Shown piece by piece: positions 28,371 through 39,900 of a stretch of DNA of 64,000 bases. Each line of letters starts with the position of its first letter. The first letter of the stretch is position 1. A program made the translations under genes and the position numbers. Source of the stretch: Brachionus manjavacas (taxonomy: Eukaryota > Rotifera > Eurotatoria > Ploima > Brachionidae); assembly GCA_019054805.1 (NCBI GenBank), contig JAHQIY010000002.1, positions 6,076,001-6,140,000 of the forward strand. The letters are read 5' to 3'. The notes beneath the pieces were generated by a model. The model made no database searches. It was not told the DNA's origin and was given only the letters and a program-made list of their open reading frames with translations.

Positions 28371-30663
28371 TTGATTAACCACAGCATTCTTGTCCCGGAC
28401 AAAAAGTCACCTTTCCTTGCCAATGCAAGTGTTGTGCCAAAACCAGATGGAACTCCTCGTCTTATCATAGACTACTCACACCTGCGGAAAGTTATAAAAG
28501 CTCCAAAACAATATCTCCCATCAGTATATGAGATATCCAATAAACAGAAGTACCTAGCAAAGAAGTCTTTCATTAAATTGGACCTGATTAATGCATTTTA
28601 CAACATACCTTTTCATCCAGATACAGATCAAGTAACAATGATCAGATTTAATGGCCAATTTTACCAAATCACCAGACTACCTATGGGAATCCAAAGCACC
28701 CCTTACCATTGTCAAAAACCATAACTGTTGTAGCTGATTGGATTAGGAAAAAGGGATTTAATTGCTGGGTCCACATGGATGATATCTTAATAACATCGGA
28801 TCAACGAGGTAAACTCAGAACCTTTGGACAAAAACTAAGATCCAGATTAAATTCAACTGGTTGGTATGCGAATGATAAAAAATCTTAGCTTACTCCGAAG
28901 AGGAACATCAAATTTTTTGGTAAAAAATGGTCCATGGAAAAACTACAAAAGCCTCAGGAAGCTAGCCAAAAAATGAACAATGTCTCATATTTCATTAAGA
29001 GACCTCATAAACTGAATGTTAAAAACCGGCAGGAATTAGTAGGTTTCTTTAACTACTTTGCCACATATGCGGGAAAAATCTCCACCTTTTCCAGGATACT
29101 CCTTAATAATCCAAGGGACAAAGTTTGAAAGAGAATCTCATGAATGAGCTTTATAGGAATGTTATTATTAAATTTGAGACTTACCGTATCCCAGATGACC
29201 CAATACAATATCATCTAGTCTCGGATGCAACTACCACCTCTTTTGGATTCATCATAAATAACAAATTTGCATTCGCGGGTCAATTCAATATAGAATAACC
29301 CATTACTCTAGCTGAAACAATCACAGTGTTAATTGCACTGAAACAAATCTGCGATAACGCTGAAGAGGACAATATCTCAATAATTTGCCAAATAGACAAT
29401 ATGGGGACATTCGCTGCCATCAAGAAAAACATAATGAAATACAAATCCTTGACACCAATTGGGAACATAACGCTAGCGGATATCCTTCGTAAACAGAGAA
29501 ATTTTTTCGAAACAAGGGTAACACCTGTATACATCGCTAGCGAAGCCAATCCAGCCGACGCAATTTCCAGAATCAGATGGAATGAATATGTATACCAATA
29601 GATATCTTTTAAAAAAATTTTTAGAATAGAATATGATCCGGGGAAGTTATTAAACAGATTAAAAATTCACCTGGAAATGGTCCATCCATTAGAGAACAGC
29701 ATTAGGTTCAATAACCAAGAGGAACTTCTGGTGAAATCCGAAGCATCAAGAATTGCGCTCTCTCTCAAACGACAATCCTCCACATCAGAATAGTTACTGG
29801 CAAAGAAACAAAAGTTAACATTCGCAAATCCGGATCTGCATGTCGATGAAGTTCAACTAGCAGATAACAGCTTACCACCAACCATCAGAACAAACGATGG
29901 TATTGTGGAATTAGAACTTTTTAACTCCCAAATGAGGGACTTGTCCGACATCCCATCTCTCCGTGATGAGCGAGAACAACATGAGACTACGTTTGATGGT
30001 ATCAGGTACCAACAGCAATTCAGACCTCAACTGAACCCAATCCAGGAAGAAGACGAATCAACAAGACAACTGGAAACAACCCAAGATTCACTTCATGATT
30101 ACATATCATCTGAATCTGATCTGGTCAGCATTGAATTCGTGGCTATAAATCTCAATGCCATTTCTGGACAAAACAGTGGACCCTGAAAAGGTAAAAATTA
30201 AAAAATCTAAATCACTTACCTTGGAAGAACGGGATCCCTTTATCGCGGAATGGTCCCCACCAATAAAATATCAACGATTAGATGTTGATCAAGAAATAGA
30301 GATGACTTGGCCAGAATATAGACCTCTAATTGAACGAATCACTAGGTCAGCTTCAATGCTTAATCCTATCTTAATAAGGAAACCAAAAAATAAAAAGGAC
30401 TTTACCAACGAGACGGACTGTTTTGTATATCCAGACAAGAAGAGAAGCCGCCTAGAAGCAGAAATTGATACAAATGGCATTGAATCAGAAATAGTTACCT
30501 TTATTGATGACCTGATTGGTTAAATTGAAACATTAAACAAAAGAGTCAGAAGTACATATGAATTCGATTATGAAAATCCAGATGAATCTCCACAACATAA
30601 AATTATGGCACTGGACATAAATTATGATAATTTCGAGACAGAGACTGAATATGAATTCGAAAA
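28371..30663 (+). mobile_element. LTR-type retroelement fragment A: reverse transcriptase, RNase H and acidic spacer (broken)
   Basis: A reverse transcriptase domain begins with ASVVPKPDGTPRLIIDYSHL (28429-28490). It continues to KLDLINAFYNIPF and LPMGIQSTP; the frame is stopped at 28722. It resumes with WVHMDDILITS (28769-28800) and VGFFNYFATYAGKI. An RNase H-like domain follows (29220-29600): SDATTTSFGF, ICQIDNMGTFAAI and YIASEANPADAISR; this ending is more like DIRS-type RNase H than Ty3. From 29617 to 30660 an acidic, mostly open reading frame (one stop near 29792, one frame change near 30180) matches no domain I know. Several stops make it inactive. The left end and any LTR were not located. 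Confidence 0.75.
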
Positions 30664-32411
30664 AATGGATGTTCACTATTAAAGAGCCTAAAACAAGAAT
30701 CGCAAGATGGATTATGAAATTATGTGAATATCAATTTGAAATTGAATAAAAACCTGGGGAAAAGCACAGGAACGCGGATGGTCTTTCGCATCGGCCTAAT
30801 TTAGAAGAAATAACCGAAGAATTAAAGGGCAAAGAAGATACGATAATTGAAAGTATTCCAGGTACCAATCTGATAGGCTTTCAGACAACCGATATAAATC
30901 CTCAATTGCACGACAAGAAAATCGTTACAGTTCTATGTTTGAAAGACGCATCGAAAAAAAGACCGCATAATGAAAGTTTTAGTGGCGACCTCAGAACTTA
31001 TTGGTTACAATGGGACAGATTAAGAGTGTTAAATGACTTGTTGTATAGAATATGAAAAATAAGTGATTACCAGTTACGGTATCAGTTGGTTGTCCCTAGA
31101 ACGATGAGAAAAGATATTCTAAGGCAAATGCATGATTCAGAATTAGGTGCACATTTTGGGATAACAACAAAGGCCGGGAAGATCGAATCAAAATATCACT
31201 GGCCTGAACAATATAAAGAAATAGACGATTATGTACGGAATTGTATTAATTGTCAAGAAGCCAAAACAAATGAAATCTTGAAAAGAAGACCCCTACAGCC
31301 CATCATTACTTCAAAACCATTTCAACTAGTTACTTGTAATATATTGGGTCCACTTCCAGTAACGAAAGACGGTGCAAAATACATAATAGTCTTCATTTGT
31401 CACTTCACTAAATGAATTGAATTGTACAGCCAACAAAAAAATAAGAGACAAGTGAATCGGCAAAGTGCTTTATGGACCTAGTTTGTCGACATGGTATAAT
31501 AGAGAGTTTCTTGTCAGATCAAGGAAGGAATTTTGAATCTAACCTTTTAAGAGAAGTGTTAGAATTACTTGACGTTCATAAATTAAGAACTACTCCTTAC
31601 CATCGACAATGTGACGGACAGACAGAAAGATTTAATAGAACGTTGATTTCAATGATGAACGTTTTTATAAATGACAATCAGGACAACTGGGATATCCTGT
31701 TGAACAAAATGGCTTTCGCTTTCAGAACTGCTGTACACAGGACAACAGGACAAACTCCATTTGAATTAATGTACGGAAGGAAACAGAAGTTCCCTATCGA
31801 TTTGGTTTTTCCAAGTGATAATAGTTCTGCTGTGATAAACTACTGTGACTATGTTAATGGTATAATGAAAAGACTGATATTCTTATAGCATAGTAAAGAA
31901 GCATTCTTGCATGAAGATTGAACGAATGAAAATAAACTATGATAGAAATGTAAAGCAGATGAATTATAACATTTGTGAAAAAGTATGGCTATTGAACTCG
32001 GGAAAAAAGAAAAGGAAGAATCCTTAGTTGTCTAAATCTTGGAAAGGACCTTATGAAGTGTCGGCTAAAATAACGGAACGAACCTATAAAATAAAACAAA
32101 TAAATGGAAAGAAGAAGCTGATTGTCAACATTAATAGAATTAAAAAATGCTTAATGCAAGCCGTCCGACAAGAAAAAATTTCTCTGTCTCAAGACCAAAA
32201 TATTACAATAAATGAAGATGGTTATGAAAATTACCTGGATTCTCCGCGTGTCCGTTCATGTGATGCAGAAAATAATTATTACATTCCAGAAGACCTTTCG
32301 CCGACGTCTCAAGTCATGCCGGTTCAATCAGATTCTGAAGATCTATGTCCATCAGAATTTAATCAGTTTGCAGAGTCTGAGAATAGGGCAGTAATTCTTC
32401 CGGACCTTTAG
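30664..32411 (+). mobile_element. Ty3/gypsy retrotransposon fragment B: RNase H end, integrase and chromodomain-side tail
   Basis: It begins near 30670 inside the end of a second RNase H: IKEPKTRIARWIMKLCEYQ, then KHRNADGLSHRP. Then come the integrase zinc finger (H..H..C..C: LGAHFGITTKAGKIE to CINCQEAK, 31140-31265) and the DDE core. In the core LVTCNILGPLP has Asn in the position of the first catalytic Asp region, FLSDQGRNFES carries the second Asp, and TTPYHRQCDGQTERFNRTL carries the Glu region. The tail has KSWKGPYEVSAKITERTYKI, the GPY/F domain. The frame is broken near 31415-31470 and 31888-32028. The final ORF ends at 32411. No LTR could be recognised on either side. Confidence 0.85.
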
Positions 32412-32559
32412 GATAAAATGGATGGCCATAATAATTTATTTTATTAAAATATCACAAATCTAAAGATTAATAAAGATTTTTTAATATTTTAGAAGCAGTT
32501 TTAATTTAAAATAAAATTTAATAACTAGAATTTTTGAATTTTCATTAGTAAAAAAAAAT

Positions 32560-32910
32560 CGTGATTAGGTAGTGTGGGAGGTTCATTTTATTGAGCTTAT
32601 ATATTAAACCGTCATGCCAGACCATGCCAAAAGCTTTCGATTATCCAAAAAAATCATTTGAAATGATTAAGCAATTTTCTAGGTAAGAAAAAGTAGGTGT
32701 TAAAAATTCATTTGTTTCCTAAAACCCTATTAAAAAAAATAAATAGCTTAAGATAGATGATGGTTTCTAGCAGTTTCCCAAAACAGCTTATCATACTAAT
32801 TGGTCAATAATTAGATGAATCTAGTGTTTGAGATGACTTTTAAGGTATCACAGTCATTCTGTTATTCAGTTTTTTATGCTTTTGGAATCCTATCTTGTTT
32901 AAGACTAATA
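32560..32910 (-). pseudogene. Jockey-like reverse transcriptase fragment, minus strand
   Basis: Minus-strand frames read LDSSNY then PISMISCFGKLLETII (about 32830-32765) and SKAFGMVWHDGLIYKLNKMN (about 32645-32580), the second reverse transcriptase block with the Asp replaced by Gly. Stops interrupt it. Confidence 0.7.
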
Positions 32911-33945
32911 TTAAAAAATGAATTATATTTTTAAGGAATTTTAAAGTTATATTTTAAAATATTGATCAGGCTTTATGATGCATCATCATTCACCTTTTTC
33001 CTAAAATCAATGGAAATAGGTTCATTAAGAATGTACTTTGAAAAAAATTTGAGTTTCAATTAATTATTTCCTTATATTTTACGGTGTTCATTAAATCAAT
33101 GTTAGAGCTAAATACTGTTGATAGAAATTCTCAAAAAATTTAATTTAATTATAATTTTGACACTTTAACATTTAATTCCAATCAAATATTGCTTCAGAAG
33201 TAAAATTTGGTTAAGCTCCATCATAAACTTAAGCCTCAGCTGCATTATTTTTTTTATATAAACTCAGGGCTATAGAATGAATATATTTAAAAAAAAAAAT
33301 AAATTTTAAAATTTATTATTTTTAGATAGTGCTTTTAAATTTTTTTAAACATATTCTCATTTCAAGGATTTAAAATTTAATAGATTTACACATCCATTAT
33401 GTAAAACATCAATTAATCGGACTTTTTAGAGCTAACAGATGCAATCTCAATTTAGACCTTTGTTTCACAATTTTAGAACGATTGACTAATAAATCCAGGG
33501 AAAACTTCTATCGAATTAATCAATGTTCAATCCCCTTATAAAAAATTAACCCAGAGTCGTTTATAGAATAGGTGCCCTATTCATTTATCCATTTTTTAAA
33601 GTTTATAGAGTTGTTTGCAATTAATAAAATACACCATCAATCAATTATTATAATTATTAATGGTTATTAAATATAAGATTTTAATCATAATAAAAAAAAA
33701 TCAGTTTTATAATTTTATTATAAAATACAATTTATAACATTAGATAATAGATCAATTTTATAAACAAATAAAATATTATAAAAAAAACGAATTATTTAAA
33801 AAAAAATAGAGCTATAATTATTTAACTTTTCGATTTTTAAAAATCAATAGCTTGCTTAGCAATATCAATCCAGTTACAGGCGGCCAATATTTACACTTTA
33901 ACTCATAAATCATCATCGGGCTCTTTTGGTGAAAATGTACTTTAA
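32911..33945. other. AT-rich intergenic stretch downstream of DIP2
   Basis: No supported gene. The DIP2 3' UTR must lie in the part next to 33945; a clear polyadenylation signal could not be singled out in this A/T-rich context. Confidence 0.4.
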
Positions 33946-36900
33946 TTACATATTGTAAGCCACGTATATAGGATCTAACAGATCGCTCAAAAATCCATCT
34001 CTCAAGTGCATGCGTTGCTTTTCGCCTCTACTGTTTATAGGCACTACACCCGGATCGACCACCACTACTACTCCAACAATTAGATAATGGTCTTCTAAAA
34101 CACTATTTGTTACTAATGGTACTAAATCTAGAGCTTCGTTTTCACTACCATCTAGTTCCACGACAACGACCAAAAGATTGGTCCATGTAAAGCAAGCACA
34201 TTCGCAGATTTTTTTGTGGCATCTTAACACAGTAGTCTCAATGTCTATTGGGTGGTATCGCATGCCGCGAATCATCATGGTCTCATCCAAAGAGCCGACA
34301 ATGTATATGGCATCATGAGGTTCGCTAGTGGACAATTTCGAGTCCACTCGACGAACAAAGCCCAAATAGCCAGTTCTAGCGTACGAAGTCAGCGTATCCC
34401 CAGTTGCTAGATGACAATGGAAATTCTCATCTTGGACTTCATCGCCGTTAATGTTGTAGTAGCCATTTGAACAATGTGGACTTTGGACCCATATTTCGCC
34501 AAGATGTGAGTCAGCACATTGACCTTTGGTCTCTGGATTGGCAATTACTACTTTGACTCCCGGCAAAAGTTTTCCAGATTCGAGAAGACACAGACTATGA
34601 GGGCTGCCTTTTTCAACAATAGTAACTCTGTCATTGCGAAGTGCACGCTGATCGACATAGACTGGCATTGGGTCCGGGTCAGATGCTCCTTGCAAGCAAA
34701 CAGCTATATTTGCTCTGCATCCAAATGTAGTACTAACAGATCTTGCTGGTAGGCCAAGGCTTTGAAACAGCTTTACAAATGAAGAAGTTAATTGAATTCT
34801 TGGTCGCTCTTCAGCCACTATGGCACAAGTTCTTACACATGACAAGTTGATTCCACGCGACTTTAAAATGAAAAATAATCAATTTTTTGTTTAAATTTTG
34901 ATTAATTTGTGACACATAAAATCAAACAATAATTTAGATAAAAAATTGTGAAAAATATTTTTTTCTAGGTTCAGTTTTTAATTTTAATTTTAAAGTTTTA
35001 TTCTAATGAAATGTTTTTATTAAATGAAACAGTTTTTTATCATTAGGGATTAAAGATTCCTAAAAAGAATTTGAATTTATTAAAAAATGATTGCACAAAA
35101 AATTTAAAATGTCTCTTTATTCAAACTTATAAACACTAATTCAATTTCCTGTTATTATATTATTTTTCATTTTAAAATAATAATTGATTGATACTTTCAT
35201 TTTGTATTAAAAAATCTAAAATTTAAAAAAATCCTAAAAATCTTATCGATAAGGCTCTTCTAATTATTTATTTTTGTCTTATTAATTTTGAACCCAAATC
35301 TTTTCTGGGATGTTATAACTCAAAGCTCTAAGGGAAAGAATTAAACATAAAATGTAAAAATTAATGATTAAAATTTTTTTCAAAAAAACCAAAAATAACT
35401 TAAAAGCTTTTTGATCTTCACAAGTTTGATCCAAATAATGCAGTTAGTTGTTGTATTTCTTTGAGTTAAAACAATTAAAAATCAATTTATAAAATTAATT
35501 TTACTTTTAAAGGGTTGAGAACATGATCTTTTAAACATTACCAATTTAAAAAATTTTTAATCGATATAATTTGAAATGTCTATAGGAATAGTAATTTAAT
35601 AAAGATGGAATTTATTCAATAAATTTTTAATAAAAGCTTTCCCAAAAGAGAAAGAAAAATAAAAATTAAATTGAAATTGAAATGAAAATTTATTTTCCTT
35701 AGTCTTTTAGGTTGCAGTAAAATTTTTCATTTCAAAATCTTTTGACTAACAAGGACCAGTTGGGTCGAATTAGAAAGACTATTAAAAAGAACAAGTATAA
35801 CTCCAATTTTAGTTTATTTTGAGTTTAGATTTTTAATTTTTTTGATAAGCAAGATTTTTATTTTTAAGAATTTTTAATTATTCATTAATCCCAAGCCAAA
35901 AAACAAATTAAATTTTGTTTATCCTTCTAGTTTAATACTAGAAAAAAAAATATTAAAATATATGAATTAAATTTTCGTTAAATGTCAAAAAATTGGAATT
36001 GATCCTAACTATCTTTTTCTATATTTCATAATTTATGACTTAAGGATTTGATGTTGGAGCTATATTTTTTTCTCTCTGAAAAATTCATTTATTTGTTTAT
36101 TTTCCAAACTGAAAAATAATTTTGTTAACAAAATGTGCATTTTTCATTATTTTTATTATTAATATTATAACTAATTAATTTAGCATACGAGCTAATAATT
36201 TTCTAGACTTAGTATAAATAATATTAAAAAGATGATTGTTTAATCTAAAAGTCTTTTTTAAAGCCAAAACAGTTAAAACAAAAAAAAATTTAATTTTCTT
36301 TTCTGTATTTGAATTTTTCTTAATTGAATAGCTTAATGCGGTGAACGTTCAGTTAGAAAATTTTACAAAAATCTTAGGAAAATGTAGAAAATAATTTAGA
36401 AAATGGATTGACTAAAAAAAAGCATCAATTTTTAATAACATATATTAATCAAATTTTATATTTTAATGTTATTCAAAAACTATTTTCTCTTCGGAACAGT
36501 TTTTTTACGAATTGATACTCAATGTTGGTTAAAAATTCGAAATAAGAAAATTAATATCATCTGATATCATTTTATAAAATTTTTTTAAACTTTCCTCATA
36601 TCAGCTGATATCAGCTATTATCATTTGATATAAGATAATATCAGGTGAATTAAAATTTTCATATGAAAGTAGTGATGTGACGGCACTGTAGATATATTTT
36701 GATAAAACATTTTTTTCTCAGAAATCGCCATTTTAACAGTTTTTTTCATCTTTAGTTTAGGGAAAATTTATTTAAATTTTCGTAAAATTTCGTAAAAACA
36801 GTTTATCATAGTATTACTGTATTGAAAAAATAGAATACAATTAAAAGATGAGCAATAAAAAGTAACATTAATACTAAATAATTAGATAAAATTCAGGCAC

Positions 36901-39900
36901 ATTGTTAAACATTCAACACAAACACAAAAATAGATAATAACCTTTAGGTATCGCTTTAAAAGAGTACCATTCGAGTTCGGCTCTAAAAACGAGCTTAATG
37001 ATAGACTAGATGATGACGTATGAGAATACGTAGGCTTTAATTTTATCATTTTATTTAGATACAAATTGAAAAAAAAAAAGAAAAAATAATATTTACCTTT
37101 AAGTCAATGACAGACGAACGTAGTCCTTTTGTGCATAATTCCATTACTGAATAAGAACAGAAAGTATCTCTCACTTTGAAATGAGACACTGTGTCGAGCC
37201 AAATACACGGATTTATTTCCACTTCAACAGGCGGAACCAGGATTGAATGATGACCAGAGTATACACTGTTTAGACACCAAAGAACAAAGCCAAGGCCTGA
37301 GTATGGATCGAGACAGAGAACAACTTCTCGTGATGGATACAGTTCGCATGAAAGCTTTATGGCTCGACACAAAGCAGTGCTACTACCATGTGAAATTTTT
37401 ATGCCGGCAAGCATGCCGGTCGTAGATACACTAAAATCCAAAAAGCACAATTTATCCCCATCTGATGGACGATGGTATGTGGAAAGCTTTTTTTTCGTGT
37501 TCTCTTCAATGTCCAACAATACAGGCCATAATCTTGAATCTATTATAGAATTTGCTTCCTTGGATTTGAAAAGTTTGATCAAAGTATTTTGTGTAAGTAT
37601 CGCCTTTATTTTAGCCATTTCAATAATCATTTTAATTGTTGGTAGAGTAGTTTGAACATTTTGGACATGCGGGGGTCTTATCGGAACAGGGATGGCTCCA
37701 ATGTACAGACAAGCATAGAAGGCAGCAATTAAATCAACTCCTGGTGGGAAAATCAAAGCTGTGTGATCACCGCTATTTAGCTGAGCTTTTTCCGATAAGA
37801 GACTGGCAATTTTTTCGGCTTTTTTGTGCAGCTGGGAACAAGTAAGCTTCTGTATTTCTTGGCCCTTTGCGTTTATAACAGTGTACAGAACATGGTCTGG
37901 ATTAGTTGCTGCTCGCCATCGAAGTATGTCACCGAGAAATTGGTATTTTTTAGCCGTATCAGACTCGTCGTCGAATAAATCTCTGCCTTTGGCTTCAGCA
38001 AGACGCCGGCCTTGAACTATGCTGCCAGCTAAGACTGCGCTAGGACCAACTTCTCGTTCCGGATGGTGTTCCCTCGGTTTTGGAAGATTGAGAACACATG
38101 TATGCGGACACATTAGGATATTGGTTGGGTGAAGTGAGCCCTCTAGAAATCTTGCACGTGTCTCGGGTATGTGTATTCCTCCAAGTGGAGTTTTTGGCAG
38201 TGTGTTTGGAGAGACTAAAGCTAGGCAATAAACACCAACGTGATGGATACTGTCCACTGCTTGAAGAACTCTGCTCATCCATTGGAAACACTAGATATAA
38301 ACTTTTTAGATATTAAGAAAATTTAGATCAATGACTAAAAAGATAAAAGACTAACGCAAAAAGCAAAGAAAAGATAGCCTAAAGTAAGCTTTAACATTCA
38401 GTGATTTAGATAAAATTGATTTTTCTTTTTAATTTTTCATTTTTAAAGTAAAAATTCGAAAAAAAATATGATAACTCATTTCTTTTTAATTTAATTTTTT
38501 TAGCGCTAGAACGTCCCGTGGATTTTTGAAACCCAATTTTTAAAATTTCTTTATTGTTTAAGTCTCAATATTGTTTAAATACTATAATTCAATTTACTAC
38601 TAGGTATTTATTTTTTAAATTATGAATAATTGAAAAAAAAAGTCCTTTTTACTCATATTTTTTAAAGTTTATAAACTTTTCATTTTTTTTTCACCGGACG
38701 TTCTATTGTCAAGAGTAATTAGCTTTTTGAAAAAAAAAATAAATAATTTTTAGATTCAAAAAATTAAAACTAAAACATTTAAGTAAATTAGCTTATGATG
38801 ATCATTTTTATGATTCTGACTTATTTATTTAATTAAATTGAGCCTCATTAGCACAAATACAAAAGATAATAGCTTTAAAATTATATGAATTAGGGTTGAT
38901 ATTCATGAAAAAAAAAATTTATTATTTTTCACAGTAAATAAAATTAATCAAAAATTTTTAAATTTCTTTTAAATTCTAATTGACAAAATAAAGTAAATGA
39001 TCATAATTTGACTATTATTTAAAAAAGCTTAAAGTATTTTAAAATTATAAAATTTAATGCAAAAGAACATTTTTAAAATAAGCACTTAACGCTTAGTTTA
39101 ACAATTAAATTAATTTAAATACATTACCATTTTATAATTTATAATAGATTAAAATTTTTTTGATAATAATCTTGAAATTTTATCATAGCTAGAAATTGTA
39201 ATTTAAATTACTTTTTATAAAATAATAAAATTTTCTTTTTAAAAATGCAACATGTATTTGAAACAACTTTTTTGATCTTAAAAACTCCTTTCAAATAAAA
39301 ACCTTTTTTAACATAAGGATTATTTACAAAATTTTTTTGTAATTTTTTCACCAAATTTTAAAATTCTTGGTTTGAAAACTTTTGCCAGTGGCAAATTAAA
39401 CACTTTAAAAAATTTTTTTCGAGAAATGGTTTCTTTTTTTCAAGGAAATATTAAAAAATTCTCAAATTCTCAAAAAAGTAAATCTTTATAATAAGATTCA
39501 AGATAAATCTAAAATACAATATCTAAAATATATATTTAGTGATACAAAGAGACAGTGGCACAAAATCAAAGTAATAAAATCAAAAACCTAATCCATTTAT
39601 CACTCACATTTTCAGCATTTAAATCTGGATTTGATTCGTAGGACTTTTTTTTACCCAAACTAGCTGTCGAAGACAAAAAAGATAAGGACGATGTTAATTT
39701 CTTAACATTAGTCTGTTTCTTAGGCTGAATAAATTGATTTTTGAAAAAGATAAAATATAAATCCTACCTCTTCTTCAGTTGAATCGGGTCTTTGTTCAGC
39801 AACAATTACAATTCTTTCGTCCTTCAGGACCTTTATAGAAAATACCGCTATTCTGCCTCGGTAAATAAATTTCATGGGCTCCACGGCAAGAACTGTGGCT

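Noticed and set aside
37243-38316. Several plus-strand frames of 60-98 codons
   Set aside because: They overlap DIP2 exon 6 on the opposite strand, which is strongly conserved.
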